Source: Candidatus Flexicrinis affinis (GTDB lineage Bacteria > Chloroflexota > Anaerolineae > Aggregatilineales > Phototrophicaceae). Taken from it: DNA of 64,000 nucleotides. Below the pieces are notes generated by a model, which did no database searches, was not told the DNA's origin, and worked only from the letters and a program-made list of their open reading frames with translations. Both the position numbers and the translations under genes were made by a program. The stretch covers positions 1-64,000 of the forward strand of contig JADJWE010000006.1 in NCBI GenBank assembly GCA_016716525.1, written 5' to 3'. Positions 1 to 9,508 of this stretch are shown here, piece by piece (the stretch's first letter is position 1; each line of letters begins with the position of its first letter).

Positions 1-1130
1 CCATCTCGATACGCTGGCGATCCACACGCCGGTCAGAGCGATCCGACGACCGGCGCGATTATGACGCGCCGATCTATCAGACATCGACCTACGTGCAGGC
101 CGCACCGGCCGAGCGTTCGAGAGCTGAATACAGCCGCACCGACAACCCGACCCGCTCGGCTGCAAAGAGTGCGTCGCGGCCATCGGGGCAGTAAGTTCGG
201 GCTGGCGTTCGCCAGCGGGCTGGCCGCCATCGACACGATCGGCGCGCCTGTTCAGCCCCGGCGATCACATAATCTCGTCGGGGATGACGTGTACGGCGGC
301 GTTTCGCTTGTTCGAGAGAGTCCTCGCGCGTTACGGCCTGACGTTCAGCTGGGTCGACCTGACCGATCTGGATGCGGTGAAAGCGGCGTTTACCCCGGCG
401 ACCCGCCTGCTGTGGCTGGAGACGCCGACCAATCCGATGCTGCGCCTTGCCCGATATCGCCCGCGCTGGCCGCGCCGTGCCCCTTCGAGCGCGTGCTGGT
501 GGCCGTCGACAACACGTTTTGCAGCCCCGTCATCCAACAGCCCTGCTGCTGGGTGCGGGACACATCGTGATACGCCAGCACGAAGTATCTTGGGGCCACT
601 CCGACGTGGTTGGCGGCGTGGTCGCGTTCAACGACCCGGAGATTTACGCCCAACTGAAGTTTCTGCAGAACGCCATCGGCGCGGTGCGGGGGCCGCTGGT
701 AACGGTTCCTCACCCTGCGCGGCATCAAGACCCTCGGCGTACGCATCGAACGGCACAGCAGCAACGCCACCGCCGTCGCGCGCATGCTCGAAGACCACCC
801 TGCCGTCCGGCAGGTCATCTACCCCGGCCTCGACAGCCACCCCCAGTACGCACTGGCACAGCGCCAAATGCGCCTCCCCGGCGGCATGATCTCGGTGATC
901 CTGCGACACCGCCGAACAGGCGCATCGCCTCGTCACGCGGACGAAGCTGTTGCCCGCACTCGCCGAGTCGCTGGGCGGCGTGAGCTTGATCGAGCACCGC
1001 GTACAGCAGGACTCACGCCAGCACCGCCGACAGCGACATCGCCGTGCCCCCCGCAGTTGGTGCGCCTGAGCGTCGGCATCAGAACGTCGACGACCTGATC
1101 GACGACTTGCGGACGGCGCTGGCCGACTGA
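1..1130 (+). pseudogene. Cystathionine gamma-synthase/lyase-type PLP enzyme, multiply frameshifted, 5' end at window edge
   Basis: Pieces in all three forward frames line up with one trans-sulfuration (Cys/Met metabolism) PLP enzyme. In order they are LDTLAIHT near 7, APIYQTSTYVQ near 70, KFGLAFASGLAAID near 200, LETPTNPMLRL near 415, VDNTFC near 505, a KYLG/HSDVVGG active-site region near 585-610 (the family's Schiff-base lysine lies in TKYLGGHSD), RGIKTLGVRIERHSSNA near 720, and a C-terminal NVDDLIDDLRTALAD ending in TGA at 1128-1130. The family cleaves or forms thioether bonds of cystathionine or methionine in the cytosol; metB, metC and mgl cannot be told apart here. At least five indels are needed to join the pieces, so this is either a decayed gene or poorly resolved sequence. 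The start lies at or just before base 1. Confidence 0.8.
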
Positions 1131-1163
1131 CAACCGTTGAAGCGGACTTGCCTTAACGCCTTG

Positions 1164-1192
1164 TTGAAGTGTTGACAACGTCACGCTAAAAT
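1164..1192 (+). promoter_or_regulatory. Sigma-70-type promoter of the ATP-grasp operon
   Basis: TTGAAG (1164-1169), a 17-base spacer and TAAAAT (1187-1192) make a near-consensus promoter in the gap after the trans-sulfuration gene. It points at the ATP-grasp/subtilase/esterase genes, which are all on this strand with short gaps and so probably form one transcript to 6727. Confidence 0.55.
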
Positions 1193-1229
1193 TCCGCTGG
1201 TCCAGTCGGGGTAGGAACGAAAGCTCACG

Positions 1230-2416
1230 CCAGACAACTATCTTGGCCATCTCGGTTATCTCTAAAGCGAGGACCTCTTGTACGAATCCAAACGACAAGG
1301 GGCGCGTACGCTGCTCTTGACCGAGGAGAAGCTCAAGGACGAGTGGCCGCGGGACGCTGTCGACGATGTTCCAGATGCCCAATCTCAGCAACGGCTCCCG
1401 GACGTTCCACGCGGTATCGTATCTGGCGCGGACACCAGAAGATCGACGCAATCATCCCGCTGGACGAGTACGACGTCGAAATGGCGGCGATCCTGCGCGA
1501 ACATCTACGTTTGCGCGGCATGGGGCCACAACCAGACCAAGAACTTTCGCGACAAGCTGGCGATGCGAGAAGTCACGTCGCGCGCCGGGCTGCGCGTGCC
1601 GGAGTCCGTCGGCGTCATCAACCACGAGGACATCCACGCGTATACCGACCATGTCCCGCCGCCGTGGGTGCTCAGCCGCGCTGGAAGCCGGCGCGATGGG
1701 CATCAAGCGCGTGGCGAACAAGGACGAACTGTGGTGGTTCATCAACGAATTGGGCGATCAAGCCTCGTTCCGCGTTATGGAGCAGTACGTCCCGGGCGAC
1801 GTGTAACACGCCGACGCGCTCACGGTGAACGGCGAAACGATCTTCGTCAACGTGTCGTTACGGCAGGCCGCCGCTCGCCAGCCATGACGGCGGCGTATTC
1901 ACGACCTACACGCTGCCGGCCAGCGACCCGGACGCCGAAGCCATCATCCGCTGAATCGTCCGGTGATCGAGGCGTTAGGGCAAAGCCATGGCCCGACCCA
2001 TGCAAAGTTCATCAAGGGTCACGCCGACGGCGAGTTCTAGTTTGCCCGGAGATCGCCGCCCGTGTCGGCGGCGCGCACATTACCGACCTCGTCGCCGCGA
2101 CGACCGGGCGTAAACCTGTGGGCAGAGTGGGCAAGGCTGGAAATCGCCACCGCGCGGCGAACCGTACAGCCTTCCCCGCTCAAGAACCTGCACGGCACGC
2201 TTTTGGTTTGCCTCGCCAAGCAGGAATGGCCGGACCTCAACACCTATAACGCGCCGGAAGTGGTCTGGCGCATCCACAAGTCGCACCACGCGGGGGTTGA
2301 TCATCGCCGGTGAAGAACGCGACACGATCGACGCCCTGCGCGCCGAGTACGGCGAGCGTTTCGTTCGGGATTTCCTCGCCGTCGCACCGGCGCGCGAAAG
2401 CCATCTCGACGCCTAG
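1230..2416 (+). pseudogene. ATP-grasp carboxylate-amine ligase 1 (frameshifted)
   Basis: Joining frames gives one ATP-grasp protein of roughly 390 residues. Visible pieces are ESKRQGARTLLLTEEKLKDE (from 1281), KIDAIIPLDEYDVEMAAIL (1441), RDKLAMREVTSRAGLRVPE (1552), a lysine-containing ATP-binding part with WVL and EAGAMGIKRVANKDELW (1665-1735), VMEQYVPGDV (1774), FVNVS, then GPTHAKFIKGHADGEF and IAARVGGAHITDL (1993-2095), whose E/R/N-type residues bind Mg-ATP in this fold. It ends HLDA-TAG at 2414-2416. Family enzymes activate a carboxylate as acyl phosphate and join it to an amine. At least four indels are present and the exact start is not resolvable (about 1230). It is the first gene behind the 1164 promoter. 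The substrate is unknown. Confidence 0.72.
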
Positions 2417-2417
2417 C

Positions 2418-2489
2418 ATGCCCGTGTATTGCCGACCTGATCCGAACGCCCGCCCGTGGATCACGCTGCCTGCCGGACAGCCCCGCTAA
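2418..2489 (+). CDS. Possible 23-residue peptide ORF, or frameshifted N-terminus of the subtilase
   Basis: An ATG one base after the ATP-grasp stop opens a 23-codon frame, MPVYCRPDPN followed by ARPWITLPAGQPR. It ends in TAA, and TAATG overlaps the ATG of the downstream subtilase, which is a translational-coupling arrangement. Read literally it is a small peptide placed between a ligase and a protease. Because neighbouring genes carry single-base indels, one missing base near 2487 would instead make it the natural N-terminus of the subtilase, and the two cannot be separated from this sequence. No Shine-Dalgarno of its own is obvious. Confidence 0.35.
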   Translation: MPVYCRPDPNARPWITLPAGQPR

Positions 2490-3604
2490 TGCCCGTCCTG
2501 ACGCCCTCGCTGCGACCGACGCCGGAGCGGGTCGGCGCACTGAGCGACTTTACCGGCACGGGCGTAACCATCGCGGTGATCGACAGCGGCTTTTATGCGC
2601 ATCCCGACCTGCGCGGGCGCATCCGCGTCCACGTGGACGCCACGACCGACGACATCGTCGAGTCGCAGAGTGTGTCCAAGTCGCCGGCATATAGCTGGCA
2701 CGGCATGATGACCAGCGTGATTTGCGCCGGGGACGGATGGCGCAGCGGCGGGAAGTACCGCGGCATCGCCAGCGGCGCCGAGCTTGTGCTGGTCAAGATC
2801 AGCAGTCCCAAGAACGAGGTCAAAGAGGTCGACATACAGCGCGGGCTGGAGTGGGTGCTGGCCAATCACCGCCGCTACCACATCCGGGTCGTGAACCTGT
2901 CGGTCGGCGGCGACTTCGTCAGCTACGACGGCCAACATCCACTGCATCTGGTAATCCGCACGCTGACGCAGGAAGGCGTGATCGTGGTCGCGGCCGCCGG
3001 CAACCGCCCGGTGAATCACCTGCTGCCGCCCGCCTCGTCGGCCGAAGCCATTACCGTAGGCGGGCTGGACGACAACAACACCGACGACCGCAGCGAATGG
3101 CGCTTGTACGGCCACAACAGCGGGCTGGCCTACGACGGCTCGGACAAGCCGGATCTGGTCGCGCCGGCGCGTTGGATCGCATCGCCGATCATGCCAAGCA
3201 CGCCGGTCGCGTGGGAGGCGTTCTGGATTGGTCCGCTGCTGGAGAATTCAGCGAAACATCCGATCCGCCAGCTCATGGAGTCTGGAAGCGCCGACAGGGG
3301 CCTGACCAAGCTGTTCGGCCAACCATACAGCCCAACTTGCTGAGCACGCTGCAGGCGCGCGCTTACGAACATAAACTCATCGACGCGTACCACCAGCACG
3401 TCGACGGCACATCGGTCGCCACGCCGATTGTGACGTCGGTGATCGCGCAGATGCTCGAAGTCAATGCGGAACTGTCGCCGGCGCAGGTCAAAGCCGTGCT
3501 CAAGCGGACAGCTCAGGTGCTGGAGGATCGCGAATCAACCCGGCAGGGGGGCCGGGTGCTCGATGCCGCCGCTGCAGTGCGCATGGTGCGCGCTGGCGGC
3601 TTAG
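2489..3604 (+). pseudogene. S8 family subtilisin-like serine protease (frameshifted)
   Basis: From the ATG at 2489 the protein runs through the catalytic Asp (TIAVIDSGFYAHPDL, near 2570), the His (YSWHGMMTSVI, near 2695), the oxyanion/substrate segment (VVAAAGNRPVNH, near 2990) and, after a one-base shift near 3320, the Ser (VDGTSVATPIVTSV, near 3400). All three residues of the S8 triad are therefore present in order. It ends around the TAG at 3602. No signal peptide or long prodomain is seen, so a cytoplasmic maturation or processing protease is likelier than a secreted digestive one. It lies within an ATP-grasp ligase operon, overlapping the upstream small ORF by one base. Whether the frameshift is real is unknown. 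Confidence 0.78.
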
Positions 3605-3618
3605 GGGAAACGATCACT

Positions 3619-4333
3619 ATGACCGCGAATACCACCGCTGGTACAGTCCGTCGCTCCAGCGGGACATGGAACTGCTCATTTTCGGACATGCCGGCGCGCG
3701 GGTACTCGTATTTCCCACCAGCCGCGGCAAGTATTACGAGTGGAAGACCGCGGCATGTGGAGCAAGCTGTCGTGGTTCATCGACAATGGACACTTGCAGT
3801 TCTACTGCGTCGACAGCGTCGACGGCGAAAGTTGGTACAACCGTCATGCGCATCCGGGCCAGCGCGCGTGGCGGCAGACGCAGTATGACAACTACCTGTA
3901 TAACGAGGTCGTGCCGCTGTCGCGCAGCAAGAACCCGAATCCGTTCATGATCACGCTGGGGCGAGCTTCGGCGCGTACCACGCGATGAACCGGCCTCAAG
4001 CACCCGGACGCGGTCGGGCGTATCCTCGGCCTGAGCGGGATTTACGACATCAGCTACTGGACGGACGGCTGGAATGGCGAGCACGTCTACCTCAACAACC
4101 TGACGTGGTACATCCCCGGCGAGAACGACCCGCGCCGGATCGCCATGCTGCAGCAGCTCGACATCATCATGGTAGCCGGCAGCGACGACCCGCTGCTCGA
4201 TCGTTCCCGGACGATGAGCCGCGTGCCGTGGTCGAAGGGCATCGGCAACGCCCTGCGCGAGTGGAACGGCTGGAATCACGACTGGGGCTACTGGGAGCAG
4301 ATGATCCGCGCGTACATCGGCGGACACGACTAG
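3619..4333 (+). pseudogene. COG4947-like alpha/beta-hydrolase esterase (frameshifted)
   Basis: Joined frames give about 238 residues: EYHRWYSPSLQRDMELL (3632), VLVFPTSRGKYYEW (3703), LSWFIDNGHLQFYCVDSVDG (3768), the nucleophile elbow MITLGASFGAYHA (GxSxG, Ser near 3966), the Asp-bearing IIMVAGSDDPLLD (4166) and a C-terminal His in WNGWNHDWGYWEQMI (4267). This is the canonical Ser-Asp-His hydrolase order of the small esterase family seen beside ATP-grasp ligases. The ATG at 3619 follows AGGGGA; restoring one C in the GACC after the ATG puts it in frame. Two more indels lie near 3742 and 3962. The protein ends at TAG 4331-4333. It may hydrolyse or transfer an ester or peptide product of the neighbouring ligases; that role is inference. 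Confidence 0.72.
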
Positions 4334-4414
4334 ACGCAACCCGGGCTGCCGCACGCTGTGTGAGCGGCCTTGCTAAACGAAGAGAAGGCTCGCATCGAGC
4401 CGGGAGCGTGAACT

Positions 4415-5366
4415 ATGGCAGAACCGTTGAAGATTGGATTGTTTGTCGGGCGCGAGTGGTCGTTTCCGCCCGCGTTCATCGAAGAGGTCAACAAGCGGAA
4501 CGAGGGCGTGGTCGCCGAGTTCATGAACATCGGCGGGACGCGCATGAACGAAGCGGTGCCGTACCGCGTCATCATCGACCGCATCAGCCACGAAGTGCCG
4601 TATTACCGGTCGTTCCTCAAGAACGCGGCGCTGCAAGGTGAAGGTCGTCAACGACCCATTCATGTGGTCGTCCGACGACAAGTTCTTCGACGCCAGCCTC
4701 GCCGACCAGTTGGGCGTGGCGCATCCGAAGACGGTCGTGCTGCCCAACCACAGCTACGTCCCCGGCATCGTGCCGAACGAGAGCCTGCGCAACCTGACCT
4801 ACCCGCTCGACTGGTATACGCTGGTCGAGTACGTCGGCGGCTTCCCGGTGATCCTCAAGGATGCCCACGGCGGCGGCTGGCAGGACGTGTACGTGGCGCA
4901 CAGCATGGAAGAGCTGTGGCACTACTACAACCAGTCCGGCCTGCTGACGATGGTCTTGCAGGAGTACATCACGTGGGACAACTACGCGCGCGTGATGTGC
5001 CTCGGCCAAAATGACATCTACGTGATGAAGTACAAGCCCGGCCGCCACGGCGCGGGCCGCTACTTCGAAGAGCACGACTTCTCGCGCGAGCTGTACGACC
5101 GCATCGTGCGCGACAGCATCGCGCTGGTCGAGGCGCTCGGCTACGACATGAACACGGTCGAGTTCGCCATCCGCGACGGCATCCCGTACGCCATCGACTT
5201 TATGAACCCGGCGCCGGACATGGACATCAATTCGCTCGGCAAGAAGCACTTCGAGTGGATGGTGACGCACATGGCCGATATGTGCATTCGGCTGGCCAAG
5301 TCGGACGCGTCGACCGGATCGCGCTACGTGTGGTACGAAAAGGCGAATAACGCCCGGAGCAAATAG
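4415..5366 (+). pseudogene. ATP-grasp ligase 2 (RimK/D-Ala ligase-like), one frameshift
   Basis: ATG 4415 follows GGGAG. The first 74 residues (IGLFVGREWSFPPAFIEEV...) are in one frame, and from about 4636 the rest is in another. A single surplus base near 4635 accounts for the break, and the joined protein is about 316 residues. Recognisable parts are VVNDPFMWSSDDKFFD, the ATP-binding lysine and glycine-rich loop in PVILKDAHGGGWQDVYV (near 4847), the adenine-contact segment MVLQEYITWDN (near 4950), a basic stretch MKYKPGRHGAGRYFEEHDFS, and the metal-binding C-terminus VEFAIRDGIPYAIDFMNPAP (near 5158), with the E/D/N ligands of ATP-grasp enzymes. It ends two bases before the next ATP-grasp gene. 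It probably forms an amide or peptide bond; the substrate is unknown. Confidence 0.78.
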
Positions 5367-5368
5367 CC

Positions 5369-6727
5369 ATGATTCAGCAGGCCATCCAGCACTACCACGA
5401 TCTGCTCGTCGGCGGCCTTGCTGAAGAGACGCACCAACAGCTCATGGAGTGGCAGCGCGAGCGCCGCCTGTACTTTGGCGCCGTGCCGGTCTGCCGCGTG
5501 CTGCGCCCGCACTTCTATAACGTCGAGGCGTGGGAGTACCTGCGCGAGCGCACGGCGCTGGTGCTGAGCGCCTTCCGCAAGGCGCACGACGCCGCGATGA
5601 ACGACGTGAAGCTGCGCGAGCAGCTCGACCTCGAGCCGTACGAGGAGGAGATGCTGCACGTCGACAAAGACGCGCGCATCGACACGCCGTGGACGTCCTC
5701 GCGGCTCGACTCGTTCTTCCGGCCCGAGACCGGCTACCTCAAGTTCGTCGAGTACAACGCGGAGACTCCGGCCGGCATCGGCTATGGCGACACGCTGACC
5801 GGCGTGTTCGAAGACCTGCCGGTGTTCCACCGCTTCCAGCAGCGCTACCGCGTTCAGCCGACGCGCGGCATGAGCCACCTGCTAGAGTGCATCCTGCGCG
5901 GGTACCGCGAGTGGGGCGGCCATGACCGTCCGCAGATCGCCGTGCTGGATTGGGCCAACGTGCCGACCCGCAACGAGCACTACATGAGCGCCGAGTACTT
6001 CGAGTCGCACGGCTATACGTCGATCGTGACCGAGCCGGAGGCGCTCGAATACCGCGACGGCGGGCTGTATCAGGGTGACTTCAAGGTCGACATCATCTAC
6101 AAGCGCGTGCTGTGCACCGAGTTGATCCACCAGCTCGGCATGCAGCACGACGTGGTGCGCGCGGTGCGCGACGGCGCGGTGTTCATCACCAACTCGTTCA
6201 GCGCCAAGCTGCTGGCGAAGAAGGCGTCGCTGGCGGTGTTGAGCGACGAGACCAACGCGCACCTGTTCTCCCCGCGCGAGCTGGACGCCGTCCATGCGCA
6301 CATCCCGTGGACGCGCCGCGTGCAGGATCGCAAGACGACCTACGAGGGGCAGGAGGTCGACCTGCTGGAGTGGGTGGCCGACAACCGGCACAAGCTGGTG
6401 ATCAAGCCCAACGACGAGTACGGCGGCAGCGGAGTCATCATTGGCTGGGAGGTCGACAGCGACCGCTGGAACGCGGCGATCGGGCACGCCATGACGACCC
6501 CGCACGTGGTGCAGGAGCGCGTGCAGACCATCGAGCGCGACTACGCGGCGATGATCGACGGCCGGCTCGACATCAGCAAGCGGTACGTGGACGCCGACCC
6601 GTACGCCTACTACGGCGAGCGCATCGAGGGCTGCCTGACGCGCCTGTCCGGCACGGCCCTGCTCAACGTCACCGCCGGCACCGGCTCGGTCGTGCCGGTG
6701 TTCGTGATTGAGGAAGCCGGGGCGTAG
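5369..6727 (+). CDS. Circularly permuted ATP-grasp ligase (CP_ATPgrasp/glutathionylspermidine synthase-like)
   Basis: This is a clean 452-residue gene starting 2 bases after the previous stop, with GGAG upstream of the ATG. The fold signature is out of usual order. The acidic metal-binding segment GYLKFVEYNAETPAGIGYGD (residues about 121-140) comes first, then the linker domain, then the ATP-binding lysines in HKLVIKPNDEYGGSGVIIGW (about 340) and the segment HVVQERVQTIERDY (about 380). That order is diagnostic of circularly permuted ATP-grasp enzymes, some of which ligate an amine to a peptide carboxylate. It is the last gene of the ligase/protease/esterase set and the only one without a frameshift, so its function is probably intact. 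The substrate is unknown. Confidence 0.82.
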   Translation: MIQQAIQHYHDLLVGGLAEETHQQLMEWQRERRLYFGAVPVCRVLRPHFYNVEAWEYLRERTALVLSAFRKAHDAAMNDVKLREQLDLEPYEEEMLHVDKDARIDTPWTSSRLDSFFRPETGYLKFVEYNAETPAGIGYGDTLTGVFEDLPVFHRFQQRYRVQPTRGMSHLLECILRGYREWGGHDRPQIAVLDWANVPTRNEHYMSAEYFESHGYTSIVTEPEALEYRDGGLYQGDFKVDIIYKRVLCTELIHQLGMQHDVVRAVRDGAVFITNSFSAKLLAKKASLAVLSDETNAHLFSPRELDAVHAHIPWTRRVQDRKTTYEGQEVDLLEWVADNRHKLVIKPNDEYGGSGVIIGWEVDSDRWNAAIGHAMTTPHVVQERVQTIERDYAAMIDGRLDISKRYVDADPYAYYGERIEGCLTRLSGTALLNVTAGTGSVVPVFVIEEAGA

Positions 6728-6750
6728 AGACGCCGAACGTCTCCGCCCGA
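6719..6750 (+). terminator. Weak hairpin after the ATP-grasp operon
   Basis: GGGCG-ta-GAGACG / CGTCTC-CGCCC forms an 11-bp interrupted stem with a CCGAA loop overlapping the stop codon. There is no T-run, so it could be an RNA-stabilising hairpin rather than a true intrinsic terminator. Confidence 0.3.
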
Positions 6751-7264
6751 AACACCAACCTGCCGACGATGAGGGTGGCCGAACGCTGCGCGCCGTGGGC
6801 TCGCGGAAGAAGTTTGCCGCGGGGGGCCGGGGGCTCGGCGGGGTGGTTACCATGGAGATAACTACGAAAGCATGCCAGGAAACACAAGATGCGCAATGTG
6901 TCCCACATCGTCAATTGGAGTTGATGCGAAACAAGGCGAGTTTACGTGTCGTATCTCGGTTTCATTCCGGTATTTCCCCTCAGGTGTCAGTCGCTTGTTT
7001 CGGTATACGTCTGGATTGTTGATCGCCACTACCAGCTCTATGAACTGCCACGGTGAGGGAAGTCTGGATACAACCAACCTAGAATATGGAAAACTACTTA
7101 GGTGAAGATGACAGTCGTGATGAAGCACACCTCGACCTTGGTCAGGTGCGTAATCGATCCTCATGTAACCAACGAGTCGACTGTAACCACCTGCTGTGAC
7201 TGCAATATCATACTCGTTAATCAACGCCAGAAGTGCAGTTCGATCTTCATTGCTCATCTTTGAA

Positions 7265-8151
7265 CTAGAAGCGGTTTCAAAAATTGAGCGGTAACGGTAC
7301 ACTGGTGGGATGAGCCGACATGACGTGACTGACCAACAGTGGGAAATTCTGGAGCCGTTGATCCCTAAGCAGAAGCCGGGGCGCGGGCGACCGCGTGCGG
7401 ATGATCGCCGTACGCTGAACGGCATTCTGTTCGTCCTGAAGACGGGCTGCCAATGGAAAGATATGCCCGAAGAGTTCGGCGACCATGTGACGTGCTGGCG
7501 GCGGCTGGATCGCTGGCAGCGGGACGGGACGTGGGAGCGGATCTGGCGGGCGCTGCTGGGGCAACTGGATGCGCAAGGCAAGTTGGAATGGACCGAAGCG
7601 TTTCTGGATGGGAGTTTCACCCCCGCTAAAAAGGGGGCTCCGGCGTCGGAACGACGAAGGTCGGCAAAGGCAGTCAAGTGATGCTGGTGGTAGAAGGACA
7701 TGGGTTGCCAATTGGGGTGGTGGTGGAAAGCGCCACGCCTCACGAAGTCACGTTGGCGCAAGCCGTGATTGATGACGTTATGGTGCCCCGTGCGAAGCGC
7801 AAACCCCGGCGTCGCCCGCGCGCGCTGGGCGCTGACAAAGGGTTCGACAGCCGACGTCTGCGGGCCGCCTTGCGCCGGCGAGGGATCCGGCCCCGGATCC
7901 CGCAGCGCAAACGTGCCGAGGGCCACCGACCGCGGCGCGGTCGGCCGCAGGCGCCGTTGGGACGCACCCGGCGTTGGGTTGTCGAACGCACCTTCGCGTG
8001 GATGGACAACTGCCGTCGGCTGGTCGTGCGCTACGAGCGCAAGCTGGAAAACTTCAAAGCGTTCTGTCTGGTTGCCTTTATCCAATGGTCCCTCAACCGG
8101 CTACTGCGGCCTGTTGCCGCCATCGCCCCGTATTATTGAAATAGGCTCTAG
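7265..8151 (+). mobile_element. IS5-family insertion sequence with CTAG target duplication
   Basis: The element is 7269-8147 (879 bp), flanked by CTAG at 7265-7268 and 8148-8151. Its ends are imperfect inverted repeats sharing TTTCAA and AAT at matching offsets. Deleting the element and one CTAG restores the reading frame of the interrupted minus-strand gene, which fixes the boundaries. A 4-bp CTAG duplication matches the YTAR preference of IS5-type elements. Confidence 0.85.
7310..8139 (+). CDS. IS5-family transposase, OrfA/OrfB joined by -1 frameshift
   Basis: OrfA (7310-7681, 123 residues) begins SRHDVTDQQWEILEPLIPKQ, the helix-turn-helix N-terminus of IS5-type transposases, and contains a DDE Asp in FLDGSF. 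OrfB (7678-8139, 153 residues) has GADKGFDSRRLR with the second Asp and RRWVVERTFAWMDNCRRLVV with the catalytic Glu. OrfA overlaps OrfB by four bases. True protein continuity (PAKKGAP to GVGTTKVGKGSQVMLV) implies a -1 shift at the A5G5 run near 7628-7637, downstream of an in-frame TAA at about 7628. This is the usual programmed arrangement of the IS427-like subgroup, so the enzyme (about 276 residues) may be functional. Confidence 0.82.
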
Positions 8152-9508
8152 TGTTTCCATCGCGGACTGTAGTTGAGTTATGTGGCGACTCAGCGTCGTA
8201 TGCAGCCTCAATCGATATTTGCCTGAGTTTGCCTGAAGAATCTTGAAGCTCGACACCTCTGTCGCTACTTGGCCACGTCGGCGTATCAACTTCTTCGCGG
8301 GTGTCGATCAAGCTGAAATAACCGAGGCTTGCACTGACAATTTCTTTACCTCTTCGATCGAACCTATAGTGGACGCGTACCGCCGCGCCGCCTTCGAATT
8401 GAAACGAGAATTGCCGCCTGTTAACCATCTCAGCCAAGGCATCTTCAGTCGGAATTTCTGAGATAAGCTCGGAGGATCGCTGATTCCATGTTAGTTCGAC
8501 GAAATCACCGAACTGACGAACTACAAAATTCTGGTTGATGGTGTGTGGCGACCAGAACTGATAGGCCGCGCTAAGCGACGCATACACTTGCTTAAGGTTC
8601 ATCGTCTAGCTCATCCATGAGTTTCTTCAGTTCCTTCACGGATGACGGATCTTCTTCCATTGCCGCGAGGATTGCTCGTTTATTCAGGTTTCGTAACTTT
8701 GTCAAGGCGCTGGCGGCATCAGCTTTCTCTCTCCTCCTTTTCTTTGTTCCCGCATCTAGTCGGCGCTGAATTTCATTCATATCTGGAAATACAAATCTGA
8801 AGTAAGGCTGATCACCCAAGATGTTGTTGATCTCCTTGGTTGCCACCTCCATCTTCTTTCCAATCCCTGTAATCCTCACCCAAGCTTTGGAACGCGAAAT
8901 GGCCGCGAACGCTTGATTACGAATTCCAGGTTCGTCGACGAAGTCGTATAGAAACTCGAAGTTCATAACGTAAATGACATCTGCCTCGTTTCCTTTCGCC
9001 CTGAAGACTGTGGTTAAAGTGACGTATCCGGGTTCCGCAAAGGCATCACTGCTATTGAGGACCCCGGGTATGGTTGAGGGAATTGCAAACTCCAACAAAC
9101 GCGACTGAAGGTTTGAGAGGTTACTGCGGACAACGTCCCGGCGTGGATTCAGTGAAATCACTACGATCTTTTCTGGTGCTACGCCTTCGTCTCGCACATC
9201 GCGCCGGATTGAATCGGCTATCCAGGCAAGTTCACTCTCACGATCGTCGAAGCTTCTTGCCACGATGAGGTGCTGCGTTCCTGTGTATATCTCTGAAATT
9301 CGGTTTGGGCTGTTCTCTGCAGGTCGAAATATCTCGACCTTGTTACCCTTTTCAAGGATCCCAGTCACTTCATAACCTATTGCCTCCCACGACTCCCTAC
9401 GCCCAAGCATCTGAACGCAATCTCCATCGGGATTGTAGATCCCCAATCCGATCGCATGAGCAAGCATGAGCACTTCTTGCGGGCAGCGATATGACTTATA
9501 AAGCACCA

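Larger units (their letters stand above)
6862..8602 (-). pseudogene. Helicase-associated hypothetical protein split by an IS5-family element
   Basis: The minus strand holds codons 1-151 from ATG 8602 down to 8150 and the remainder from 7264 to 6862. Removing bases 7265-8147 (IS plus one CTAG copy) joins them exactly in frame (GNT-SSK-MSNEDRTALL), giving 285 residues. The start overlaps the helicase stop (ATGAACCTTAA), so the two are translationally coupled. The C-terminal half has YMRIDYAPDQGR, HHDCHLHLSSFPYSRL and PSPWQFIELVV, which faintly recalls DUF2290 proteins; that is recall, not a search result. GC is lower than in the chromosomal neighbours, which fits an acquired module. The partner is now inactive. 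Confidence 0.7.

Noticed and set aside
1201..1451. A minus-strand start MAKIVVWRELS near 1235
   Set aside because: It lies antisense to the ATP-grasp leader and continues into the antisense of the frameshifted trans-sulfuration gene.
6862..8085. A 407-codon minus-strand frame
   Set aside because: Its first two thirds are the antisense of the IS5 transposase; only the last 131 codons belong to the interrupted helicase-partner gene.
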